Source: Parascedosporium putredinis
Taxonomy: Eukaryota; Ascomycota; Sordariomycetes; Microascales; Microascaceae
Reading direction: 5' to 3'
DNA: 64,000 bases
Assembly: GCA_949357655.1 (NCBI GenBank)
Contig: CASHTG010000015.1
Span: 3,844,001 to 3,908,000, forward strand
Below are positions 1 through 11,100 of the stretch, one piece after another (within the stretch, counting starts at the first letter, position 1; each line of letters starts with the position of its first letter). Under the pieces are notes generated by a model. The model did not search any database. It was not told where the DNA came from and saw nothing but the letters and a program-made list of their open reading frames with translations. A program made the position numbers and the translations under genes.

Positions 1-1502
1 CGACCGCCTTTCGAATGTTGAGGAGTAGGCTTCCTTTCTCCGGGTCCTCGGGCTTCTCCGTCCGGTAGATGAAGGAGTCCTGGCCCATGCCCCGGACCAT
101 GATGGTGTCGGCGAGCTTGGTCCGGCTCGTCGACGAGTCCCCAGACCCGGCCATGTCCACAATCTCAATGTCCAGCAGCGGCCAGCACCGGTCCGCCACT
201 AGCTTGACCACGGGCCCGCGGTTGTCCACGCCGCCTCCTTCCGTCTTCCTCTTCTTGCGCGACGCGATCAGGAGATGGTCGTTGAGGAGGAAAATTTGCA
301 TGGCGCGCCGGGACTTGTAGGTTGCGTTGTCCAGCTCGATCCACGGGCCCGCGTTTTGGATGACGTGCCGGCCCGACGCGTTGGGAAGGAACTTTTGCGA
401 CCCTTCCACGTTCTTGTACAGAGCTTGCATCTGCGAGTTCCATAGCGCGCTCCTATCGGCCACGGAACTCCGCTTGTCGCGCTTGCTCATCGTCGACGTC
501 AGCTCCCCGTCGAGCGCCAGGTCCCCGCCTGCCGCAGCCGTCGTTGAGCTGGTGCGGAGCGCTGTCGTGTTGGCCTTGAGCTCCGCCATCAGGTTCCTCA
601 GCGTCCTCATCTCCCCCTTGAGTTTCTCTGCCTCCTTGCTGATCTTGATGAACTGCGTACGGTTCTGGAGAACGTTTTGCTGGAGATCAGTAGCGGCGCG
701 TTGTTTGAGCTTCTGGAGAGTATCCTCAAAGTCTCGAATCTGATCTTCGTCCACGTCTGCGAGCGCTTCAGAAACATCTAAAAAGAAAGAAAGAGTGGTT
801 CAAGTTAGTCTCACACATATCTCACGCTTCCAACGAGTATCACGGAATTGGTGGTATTGGCGGGAAACAAAGATTGGCCGCAAAACTAACATTGCTCGGC
901 ATTGAACTTGGGGTCCCGCAGGTCCTTTAGGTCAACCGCGGGCACATTGCCTCCACCGCGGGAAGGGGGTGGCCGGCGCTCCCTGTCCCGATCTCCACCA
1001 CGCTCCCTCGTGCGCGATCGCTCTCGATTGCGAGACCTGTCTCTATCCTGCGGCCTGTATCCGTCAAAAGCGCTCGCATTAGGCATGGGCGGCGTGCTCA
1101 GGTCAAAGTTGATGGGCTGATTGTTGTTGAATCGAGTCGAGTAGCGGCGCTTGACGAGGTCGAAGTCTGTTCAACCCCACGAGGCGGGGGGATAGGATTA
1201 GAAACATGGAGACCCTAATAGCGGGAATGACCAAGGAACGCGAGAAAAAGCTTCCCCTTCCCTTACAAAGGGAACAAGTTCTTCGCGCACGGAGGCCATC
1301 TCGATCAACTCACCTTGCCGCCCTGGGGCGCAGGCCGACGGCGAGCATCGGGAGCAAGATCGGCACTGGGCCTCGGTGGAGGACCTCCTGGACCGGGAGG
1401 TGGCCCCCGCTGCGATATCCCGGCATCTTGAGCGATTGGGGCCGAGATTTGCTTCGGATTGATTCGACCCTGCCTCTTGGGGCCACTGCGAAGGGAGGAC
1501 AT
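1..1502 (-). CDS. EXO84: Exocyst complex component EXO84 (5' part; runs off the left edge)
   Basis: Exo84 is a subunit of the octameric exocyst, which tethers secretory vesicles to the plasma membrane at sites of polarised growth. I read three exons: 1502-1314 (starts MSSLRSGPKRQ), 1166-891 (carries LVKRRYSTRFNN, the signature N-terminal stretch of fungal Exo84, then an Arg/Asp/Glu-rich linker) and 777 to beyond the window start (coiled-coil helix, then LWNSQMQALYKNVEGSQKFL and a PH-like domain with IFLLNDHLLIAS). Donors GTGAGT and GTTAGT and acceptors CAG and TAG flank the introns. The junction near 1166 is one base out of frame (ACTTCGACC, where the family wants TSDLVKRR), probably an assembly error. 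The C-terminal part of the protein lies outside the window. It is divergent from TOM20 with about 0.9 kb between start codons. Identity rests on remembered family sequence. Confidence 0.85.
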
Positions 1503-2404
1503 GGTCGAGGGTGTGTGCGCGAAAGGGTGGCGGCGGAGCTTCGACGTGGAATTGGCGAGGTCGCCAAAAACAAGATGCAGGTTGCGATTTCCAGAAACCC
1601 GCAACCTTTTCCTGCTTCTTTTTCGGCTCTAGGGCGTACTATTAAAACGAATTGGAAATTGCCATTTGCTGGTGCCTAGAGGAGAGCTCGCAGGATCGCT
1701 TCTCGCCCGGCCAGAATAGACTGGGAGCTCTGATTACTAGGAGGTGTGTTCCTAGATGTGTCGTGGTGTCTCATCTCGAAGCATCATGTGACCAGCATTT
1801 GGTCCCAACTGTTCGCCAACTGTCCAGTTTTTGTACTTCGAGCTGGTCTGCGAGAACGAGAGAAATTGCCCCACTTGAAGCTCCAGCGTCATCAGTCTGT
1901 GCGTGCTCCATCTTGCTGTGCGGTTCACAGGACGCGGCTGAATCCCGGAATCCAGCGAGGAAAAAGAGAAAAAAAAGAAAAAGAAAAAGAAAAATTAGGC
2001 CTGCTTGGATAGGCTCACGGCTATTATTGTCAACCCAGCTGCTAGTCTTGAGTGGCCCAGTCCTAGCCCATCAACCAAAGCTTTGCTAATCCTTTCGGGC
2101 GAAAAAAATTACGAGGGCGTAAAAAAACCGGTTCGACCCTTTTTCCCTTCTCTATCAAACATCGAAGCATTCATCATACCTTTGTGCTAGCTTCTTCTTC
2201 AGTGGACGGAACCATTGAGGGCCCTTTTTTCTTTTTTCGTCCTTTGTAATATTTCTGCTCAGTCCTTCTACTTCTTCTCTTTCCCTCCCGCCCCTATCTG
2301 CGTCGCGTGCTCTAGCTCGGCTTGTTCCTATTCTCCCTCCGCGACTTTCCTGACTATCACCACCCCTAATCCATCCTCTCTTCCCCCTCAGACCATCCAC
2401 AACC
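1503..2404. promoter_or_regulatory. Divergent EXO84 / TOM20 upstream region
   Basis: This interval separates two divergent start codons and must hold both promoters and 5' untranslated regions. It has a purine-rich run of lysine-like codons (1961-1997) and a pyrimidine-rich stretch (2220-2400) leading into the TOM20 start, as is common upstream of fungal genes. I see no convincing further gene. Confidence 0.5.
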
Positions 2405-3434
2405 ATGGTGCAGACATCGACTGTCGTGACGGCTTCGGTCGCTACCGTCATTACTGGCGCTCTCGGTATGATTATCCTGCCCCTCGCCCTTTTCCCGTGT
2501 TTTTCCTCCAGCCCATAAAGAGCTCCCACCCAGCGTCGGTGCTAGCCTGTACCTTCAAACAATCATATGTCACGCTTTGCTTCCATCCCCCGGAGCTCCC
2601 CTAATTTTCCCCCTTCCTTTCTCCCCGTCCTTGGCCGTGACCTTCCGCCCCTTGGCAACTCTTACTCACACGTTCTTCCGTTCTCCGGGTTTCTAGCCTA
2701 CGCCGCCTACTTCGACTACAAGCGTCGAGCCGAGCCCGAGTTCCGCCGCAACCTCCGTCGCAACGAGCGCCAAAGGCTCGCGCCGAGAAGGAGGACGAGA
2801 AGGCAGAGCCAGCTCCAACGCCAAAAGACCCGCGAGGCCGTCGCCAACGCCATCGAGGAGGGCTTCCCCGCGACCCCTCCGAGAGGGAAATGTACTTTAT
2901 GGAACAAGTTTCCAAGGGCGAGGTTCTCGGTGCTGATCGTAAGTCGTGTCACCCAACTACTTCCTTCTCAAATACACAGACATGAACCGGGGAAACCGAG
3001 ATGGAGAAAGTCTCTACCCCGAAGTTCCTCATCTTCTGGCGAGAAGACCTCTAGAAGAAATCAAACTTTTTCTGGGCGCAGATTTGCTGACTTTTGGGCC
3101 CGTTCCTTTGCGCGCGCGTATAGCCAACACGCTGTTTGAAGCCGCGCTCGCTTTCTACAAGGCCCTCAAGGTCTACCCTTCTCCCGGTGATCTCATCGGC
3201 ATCTATGACCAGACCGTCTCCAAGGTACGTTGACCACCGCGAACCGCGCCCTTGTCGGCCTGCGCTCGTAGCCAACTCGATGGAAACACGTTACTGACTC
3301 CCTTCCTCTCCAACCACACAGCAAGTACTAGACATCCTCGCCGAGCTCATCGCCGCCGACCCCACCCTCAAGATCGGCACCAACGCCGAAGGCGAGTCGG
3401 TACCCGTAATGCCCCTACCGTCGGCCTCGACTAA
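2405..3434 (+). CDS. TOM20: Mitochondrial import receptor subunit TOM20
   Basis: Tom20 sits in the outer mitochondrial membrane and binds presequences for the TOM translocase. Likely exons are 2405-2465, 2697-2938, 3124-3224 and 3322-3434, with good GT-AG borders and phases that match (giving about 173 residues, normal for fungal Tom20). An N-terminal membrane anchor (VVTASVATVITGALG) is followed by the basic FDYKRRAEPEFRRNLRR segment, a charged linker, and the conserved receptor core ending EAALAFYKALKVYPSPGDL, with DPTLKIG further on. The reading frame breaks in the charged linker (about 2786 and 2828), at a C4 run (2874-2877) and at another C4 run (3412-3415); adding one C at the last two restores SEREMYFMEQV and the C-terminal MPPTVGLD with stop at 3434. 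I regard the breaks as sequence errors. Confidence 0.88.
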
Positions 3435-4261
3435 ATCGTTGCGTGGCGACGCCGAGTTGCGTTCCTCCTCCCTCGCAACCGACCTACCAAGAATCTCGAA
3501 GCGGTGAAAACAGCACTTGTTTCTAACCGTCGAGGGAAAAAAAAAAGGAGGAGCTATATATAAAGAACGGCCACATCTAACGAAGAAACTCCAAATGGGT
3601 CAAACGAAGTGAACGCAGTCGGAAGGCTAGATGACAAAAACAGCAGCAACGGACGGAACTCGCCTCTGCTCCCCGTCACCCTACTCAAGCCTTTGAACGG
3701 ACATTAGCAACACGCGCAGCTCTTGTTTTCTCTCCCCTTGCCTACTCTGCCCATCCGCAATTCTCTCTTGGACATGGCTATGGACTTGGAGACATTTTTT
3801 CTTTCCTTTTCCTCTCGTTTACCACCCTCTCTCCTCCATTTTTTTCTTCTTCCTCGCGACGACATCTTGGTTCCTTTTTCCGGATGGTTGACGAGCGAGA
3901 AGAGAAACGACATGTGTACATTATCTTGTTTCTTTAATTTCCTTTTTTTGGTTCCTTTTGGGCTGAGGCTAATAAGGGAGGGAAGTACAAAAGGGCTGTC
4001 TTTTTACGTTATTTTTGTTCTCTACCTTGTTTTTATCCCTTAAAACTATAGAGTTGCGTAGAGGAATGAAATGTACTATCTCTGGTATCCATGCCTATAT
4101 GACCCATTGTCCCTAGTTTGCTCTCAAGGATAAAACAGCCTCGTTGAGAATGATGGCACAAAAGCATGAGACCCCCTATGACGAATGGTATCGGGTATTT
4201 TTCCTTGTCATTTTTCACTCTCTTAATCTTTCCCCCGGTTCTCTTCGCCTTCTCTTTTGCT
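3435..4261. other. Convergent 3' region between TOM20 and TYW1
   Basis: This is an AT-rich, T-tract-rich interval that must hold the two 3' untranslated regions and polyadenylation sites. No gene or structured RNA is visible. Confidence 0.5.
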
Positions 4262-6678
4262 CTAGATTTCTATCTTGCGACCTTTCCTATCCACCCTCTC
4301 GTCCCTAGGATCGAACCCGCCATTGCCCCAAGTCGCCCACTCGGGCGTCTCCTCGCCCATGTACTCCTCGGGAGTCCAGTCGCCGTCGGCGCCCCTCTCC
4401 TCGAGGAGCTGGAAGAAGCGCTCGTAGTCAATCTTGGTATGCCACTTGCCGTCGACGCGGAAGCGGTCGCTGGCAATGAGGACGCAGCAGCTGTGGGCGT
4501 GCTCGGCGGCGATGCCGTAGCCGAGGCCGCGCTCGCCGAGGCGACGCTCGAGGGCGCGGACAAACTCGCACACCTCCCAGTAAAATGGCACGTTGGTCAT
4601 GCGCAGGCCGTGGTTGGCCGAGGTGGAGGTGCCGCAAAGGTGACGCCCTTGATCTCGACGAAGCAGGGGAGGCCGCGCTCGACGAGGTCGGCGTAGCCCT
4701 CGACCTCGTCGTCAATGTTGAAGCCCTTGACGAGGGTGAGGCGGAAGACGGTGCGGTGCTTGAACCGCTTCTCGCGCAGTATGTCGAGGCAGCGTTGGAA
4801 GCGCTCCCAAAAGTCGCGGTGGAGGGGCCGGTCGATGCGCCGCAGCGATTCCTTGTTGGACGCGTCGATGGACACGTAGAGCTGCGTCACGGCCTTGAGG
4901 GCCGCGAGCTGGTCCGGGTGCTGGGCGTTGCACACAAGGAAGGACGAGATGCGGTCGCCGTGCAAGAGGGCGAGAAACTCGTTAATGTGCGGGTAAAAGA
5001 TGGGCTCGCCGACCAGCGAGAGGGCGCAGTGGCGGATGCGCATGGCCTCGGCGTACCGCTCCGCACGCACGCCCGCCATGCCGCGGAGCACCTTGATCTT
5101 TTGGTAGTGGTTGGCCTTGATGCCGTTGAAGATGAGGTCCGGCGGGTCCACGACCCAGCGCCACGTCGTGCCCACCGGGTTCGTGCCGTGCCGCCAGCAA
5201 AACACGCACTTGTTAGAGCACGACAGCGACGGCGTCGACTCCATGCACTGGTGCGAATTGATGCCGTAAAAGGAATATTTGTAGCAGGACCCGCGGCCAC
5301 GCAGGGCCGACTTGGTCCACCGGCAAATCTTGACACCCGAGTGGGACCCGACAATGGCATATCCTTGCTTCGTCAGGGAGGCGTACGTGGGCGAGTTCTT
5401 GGGCACCATTTCTTTGGGCACCGCCTGCGCGGCCGCCCTCTTGCGGAGGGGCACGACGGACTTGCCGTAGTTGGTAAAGTCGACGGCGAGTGGCGCCTCC
5501 GCCGCCGCCGCTTCCTTGGCCTCCTTGGGGATGCCCTCGACAATCTTACCAAGGTCCTCGACGTCGCCTAGATCGCCAGATGCGCTTCCCGACCCAGAGT
5601 CGACAAGGGTCTCGCCGTCATCGTATTCCTCGTCAACGTCGCTGCCCGACTCGTCGTCACTCTCGACGGCGCTGCCGCTACCAGGTAGGCCCTCGCCGAG
5701 GTTGCCCGTCCTCGCAACCTGGCCGAGAATCTCGGTGACGCCGCTTGTCCACTCGGCCATGCGCTCCCGGTAGTCAATCTTGATGTCACCCATGCCGACA
5801 GGGTATGCCCTCTTGCGACCGGTCAGCCTGGCCATCCACTTGTCCACCTCCTTGGCTTGGAAGCAGTAGCCCTCGTTCTCGTCGGGCCAGCCCTCCCTGT
5901 CACCAAACCCAAAGACCGAGTAGCCCAAAAGGGCGGAGAGGGAGCCCGTGTCTATCCTGAAGTCGTAGTGAGTTTCCTTAAGGTGCTCGAGGAAGGTATC
6001 GTTGATGGTGTCGATGTTGTAGCTAGGCAGCAAGATCATGTAGAAGAGGTCCACTCCCTTCTTGGAGGCGGGAGGCGCGATAAAGTAGTCATCAAAGTCG
6101 ATCTCGGCAAGGTCGAGCACTTCGGCGTCGAGAAACTTGGAATCAGGGAGGTCAGGCAACGCCTTGATGGCTGCGTCCAAATTGGCCTTGAACTCGTTGG
6201 CGATGCGCCCCGTGTTGGTGGTGATGGAGGAGTAGAAGATCAAGACTTGCGCCTCTCGGTTGAGCGACCCGCCGTCCGTCGGTCCCGCAGGCGCCGTTGT
6301 AGAAGACACGGCCGCAGCCTTGGCCTTGTTGACGCCTCCTTTTATCCGTCTAGGCCCCGTCCTTCGCGGTGCTTCCTTGGCCGTGCCGGGAGTGGGATTT
6401 TTCTTGGGCTGTTCCGCCACCGCAGCGGGCGTTATCGTAGCCGGTGTCGTCGTCGTCGTTGCGGGTTTCGTTTCCGGTATGGGCTTCTTGTGGTCTGCTT
6501 CCGCCCTCGTACCGGCGGGTCCCTTTGCTCGTACAACTTTGGAAGCGCGACAAGGTCTTCGTGCTCCTCTGTAGCGTGGAGGTACACTCTCAGCCCAACG
6601 AGCGAAACGAAAGCGCCTAGTAGGATAGGAGTCCTATAACTATACCATAGTTCGAGGACATCTGGGTAATCCCATAGG
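4262..6678 (-). CDS. TYW1: TYW1, S-adenosylmethionine-dependent tRNA 4-demethylwyosine synthase
   Basis: TYW1 makes the tricyclic base of wybutosine at position 37 of tRNA-Phe by radical chemistry on N1-methylguanosine. From N to C terminus I see a short membrane-like segment (TPILLGAFVSLVGLRVYL), a Pro/Thr/Lys-rich linker, a flavodoxin-like FMN domain (VLIFYSSITTNTGRIANEF), an acidic linker, and a radical SAM domain whose cluster motif CSNKCVFC fits CxxxCxxC, followed by GMAGVRAERY, SLVGEP and the C-terminal wybutosine domain (NVPFYWEVCEF). About 805 residues, normal for fungal TYW1. The uninterrupted part starts at an internal Met (6420); an N-terminal extension to about 6678 is needed for the membrane segment but is out of frame near 6575. 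A second break lies in the A3 run at 4636-4638, where one more T on the coding strand restores FCGTSTSANHG. Convergent with TOM20. Confidence 0.9.
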
Positions 6679-8191
6679 AGTTAGCCATAAATATAACCGC
6701 CGCGCCTGGCCAGGACGATGGAGAGCCAGTGGTTACCCTGGCGGGGAGGGAGGGTTTCTATACAAGGCACCTACCATTAGACACTTGGTCCATGGACGAA
6801 CCAGACCCGGGAATCCAGCTCTGAGGCCCCATGGTGGATGTTTGAAGTAGAGAAGAGAAGGAAAAAAGGAAGTTGGCGGGGGGGAAGTAGTAGGCTGCTC
6901 AATCGCTAAATAGCCGTTTGCGGCGGTTCTCACGACGAGCGAACACGAAGAGCTGGGAACGAGACGAAGCCCAGTCCAAGTCAAAGAAGGGGACGTTTAG
7001 CGAGGGGAAAGAAAATAAAATAAAAAAGAAAAGGGCAGAGGGAGACTCGGTCCGTTGGATTCTACAGAGAGCACGAGCACGAGCACTTGTCCAGAACAAA
7101 AGGGTTCCTGGAAATGGGCGGCTGGCGATGGGTTTCAAGGAATTTACTTTCAGTTTGTCAATGGAGAAATTTGCCCCGCGATTTTGCAAAGAGTGCGGCA
7201 TGCATAGTGCGTCTGTGCAACGATGTACTGTGTCGCAGTAGGAAACTTTCAAAGCTGAAGAAGGCGCGGCACACGCACATGCTTCAGGTGCTTTTTGAGA
7301 CTTGTAAAGAGGGGCGCATCGCCAAGCTTGAAATATGTCTGCAGTGATTCGACAGTTTCAACGCTCCGCCCTGTTAAGCTTCCCGAACGACAGTTGCCCT
7401 CAAGATACGAACAACGGTCACAAGCAACTGTTTTCTTGTGATGATTAAAACAGGGCCTTAGGATACATGGAGTCATGATTCAACAAATGACTGCCAAATT
7501 ACACACTTGACTTGCCCTGGACATACAAAGATTCAAGATTAATAAACGCCCATTTAAACGCAACGGCTTGCTGTATTCATTGCTGACTTTGCTTCGCTAG
7601 TCGCTTCATGAGAATCGACAAATTTCTAACTAAGGGGTTGGGCAGCGCGCGGAAGAGAGGGGGAAACCAAAAGACGAGAATGAAAGTAGAGAAAAGGGAA
7701 GCAGGGAAGTAGGGAAGAGACGAGGAGTGATTATGAAAAGCTCTCCATGGGAGATTACGGAACTGCACGATGGAAGAGCAAGGGAAGACGACAATGTAAC
7801 AAATAGTTACTCCATGGATGGAAGCATTGCAGAGAACATGGAAACATCCAAAACAAGGCGCAAAAGTTCAATCAGCAGAAATCAAATCCAATCAGTATAA
7901 ATGCATCAAGATTATCGCCAGAGAGAGCAACCGCAGTTTGCCTTGGAAAAAAAGAGTAACAAAGATGTAAAGAGACATTTCCCTGTATGAGTGTGTGATG
8001 TGGATGAGTATCAATGTTTGTGAGTGTTAGATGTGTATGTGTGTGTGTGTGTGTGTACGCGCGTGTAATGGTCCCTCGCAGCTATATCCAGAAAAAAAAA
8101 GAAATGAACAAAAAAGGGAAAATTCTTTTAGCTTCTCAAAAGAAGAGACGAGTACAAAAAACACCAAAATGAGTGATTAGATAAAAGTAGT
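6679..8191. other. Region between TYW1 start and csmA stop
   Basis: This interval holds the TYW1 promoter (right of 6679) and the csmA 3' untranslated region (left of 8192). It is A-rich on the plus strand towards csmA and contains a GT microsatellite at about 8038-8056. I see no supportable gene in it. Confidence 0.45.
8038..8056. repeat. (GT)n microsatellite
   Basis: About nine GT units lie just downstream of the csmA stop codon, probably in its 3' untranslated region. Confidence 0.85.
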
Positions 8192-11100
8192 CTAGAGTTG
8201 TCCGGAAAGAATGGCTTCGGTGGCTATTGTGGAGAAAAAAACAACTGTTAGTACGAGTTTCTCGAGGGAGAAAGGGTGAGAGAGAGAGAGTGTGTGTGTG
8301 TGTGGGTGGGTGATTCAAACATACCGCTGTTAATGTAGGCCTTCTTGGCGTCGAGAGGAACGCCAAACCTCTTCTCAAGTTCCTGCTTGACGCCCTTCTT
8401 CGTCACCGTCATCAGATCCGCCGTCCTCAGGATTTCGCGGATCTCGGCTAATATCTCGTCATCGCTAGGCAGGCCAACCATGTCTTCGGGCGTGAAGAAT
8501 TGAGAGCCGCCAAAGGTGCTCTGCCTGTTGCCCATGACGTCCGAGCCCGCGTACGAGAGCCTCGAGACGGGGAGACCGGGCATCGGTGGGTAGACACCCA
8601 GCGTCGAGCCGGGCCGCGAGTTGGGGTAGCCATACTCCGACATGGCCTGGTTGGCCTTGGTGGCGTAGCTATAGCCCGAGATCTCGGAGCGGGCATCCTC
8701 GCGCGAGGTCTGCACCTCCCAGAGCTCCGCCTGGTACTCCTCCCATCGCTTGCGGGGATCGAGGACGGGTCAAACTTGCCCTCGTCGCTAATGACCACCT
8801 TCTTGCCTTTCTCACCGGCAACCACACGCGTGTTACCCCAGTTGAAGTCGTCCATGTGCCAGAACGAGTAGAGAGGAAGACCAAACGAGAAGACGGGGAT
8901 GGCGAGCACGTAAAGAATCATCCAACCAATCATTTCCCACTTGCGCCTGAGAATGAAAATGATGGCCTGAAGACCGTAAATGGCAGCCAGCAGCACGAAA
9001 GCAGTGACGGGCACAACCGTCTTCTTGTCCGCGACCATGTAAATGAGGTAGGCAATGTAAGCAACCGTGACGGGCTGCACAATGGTACTGAGCAGATCGA
9101 CAAACACAATGAAGCGCATAGAGAAGCAGCAGAAACCGCAAAGCTGGTTCATCGGGATGAGTTCCATGAGGTTGTGCACGGTAGAGTTGATCCATCGTCG
9201 ACGCTGCGAAAGGAACACCTGCCACGAGTCGGGGGCAATGGTCCAGGCGTGCGCCTCAAAGATGTACTTGGTCTTGTACTTGCTGTGGAACTTGAGGAGC
9301 AGCGTCGTCAGATAACGATCCTCACCAAGGTGGAGCAGGTTCTTCATGTGCAGCGTGTCGACGCGAATGGTCGAGTAAGCCTCCACGACCTCGCGGCTGA
9401 CAAAGAGCGGCTTGCCCGTCTCCGCGGCCCGGATGCGGTACATGGAGAAACAACCGGGAAGACAGGTGACGGATCCGAACAAGCTCTCAAAGGCCTTGGA
9501 CAGATTGTGCGAGATGTAGTATTCGTAGACCTGAATCATGGTGATGAACGACGACTTGGCGTTGGTCAGCGCCGTCTCACCGCACACGGCAATGAGGCGG
9601 GTATCGTGCAAGAACGCAGACACCATGCGAGTGGCGGAATCGGCGGCAACCACGGTATCGGCATCGATCTGGAGCATGAACTCGTAGAACGTCGGGTTGA
9701 CACCAATGATGTTGCGGATCTGGTGGTACATTTCAAGCTCCAGAGGGCTCATGGGAAGGTTGTAGTGAACACGGTTGAGGAAGCGCATGATAATCATCTG
9801 CGAGTCACGCTTGCCACGGTTACCAGGACGGGCCACCTCAGAAGGCTTGCCAACCTTGACAATGACCAAGAAGGGGACGATGTGGCCCTGCACCTCGTAG
9901 AGACCCGAGTAGACCTTGCCCATGTTGTGCTGCTTGAGACCCTCACCAAGGGATTCGAAGCTGAGGGCTTCGGGGTCCACCGACTCGGACACGCCGAGAA
10001 TATCGAGTACGATGCGCGGGGTGGGACGATCGTTGCCCTGACCGATAATCATGCCGTCGCAGACAATCACCAAGAGTTTGCGCTTATCGTCGTACTTCAT
10101 GCGAGCAGCCGAGTCAATGGCACGGCGCAGAGAGTCCTCGTCTTCCGTGTAGGCAGGGATCTGGCACATGACAAACTTGTCAATGTTCTCGGGAACGTTC
10201 TTGGTGCCAAACTGGAGAGCGGCGAAGAACTTGAAGCAGATGACGGACGCGAGGAGAATGGAGACAGCGAGGACGAGGTATTCCGCAAAGAGACAGCGCG
10301 TCGAGCGACGGGTATCCACGTCACCAACGAAGAACAGGTTGTTCAGGCAGGCCATCATGCGCTTCTTGGCGGCGGCGCTCAAAGCCAGGTTCTCCCAGAG
10401 CTCCGTGAGGTCTTCGCCGGAGCGGACTTCAAACAGTCTGGTAAGGTCGGGCTCCATGAAGTTGGTCAGCTCGAGATCGGTCGGCGGGTCCTCCTCGTCG
10501 GGGAAAGCGACGAGCCTACGGCCTCCCTTGAGGTACTCGGTCAAGTCGTAGACGCGGCTACCAATAATGGCAATGTTTCGCTTGCCCGATTCGAGACCCG
10601 AGAGCTTCTGGACATACTGGGCCGAGTAACCGACGGCTCCCTTGAGGAAACCTCCCGGAGCATCGTCATCTGCTCATAGTACCAGTCAGGGCGGCTATCT
10701 CCACCTTCGCTGAAGGCGCGGAAGTCGTGATACTGCGCGTTGAAGTCCCGCGAGTCGATGAGAAGAGGAGAGCCAGAGATGTTGGTAGACTTGTAGTCGA
10801 GGGTGACGTGTTCATCGACGGTGCCGTCCTTGCCTTGGCAAAGCGCCGAGACCTGGATGGGGAAGAGGTTGCTAATGTCAAGACCAGCATAGTTGAGCAG
10901 TGTCTTACGGTCAACGACTGGGGGCGGAGGGTAGTGGTGCGACGCGTATTCCTCAAGATCAAAGACGTAGCCTCGAATGGAGACGTAGGCGCCGTCGGAG
11001 CCCTTCTTGCCGTTGAACGACGAAAGCTCTGCAGGGCTGTAGACGTGCTGCTTGGGGCAAATGAGCTGGGGGAAGATGACGATAAAGAAGGCGGCCAAGA

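Noticed and set aside
4585..5571. A 328-codon plus-strand frame opposite TYW1
   Set aside because: It lies antisense to the radical SAM domain with codon-mirrored composition; the minus strand has clear catalytic motifs.
8586..10679. A 697-codon open frame on the plus strand opposite csmA
   Set aside because: It is the antisense shadow of the chitin synthase catalytic domain; its composition mirrors the coding strand and it matches no family.
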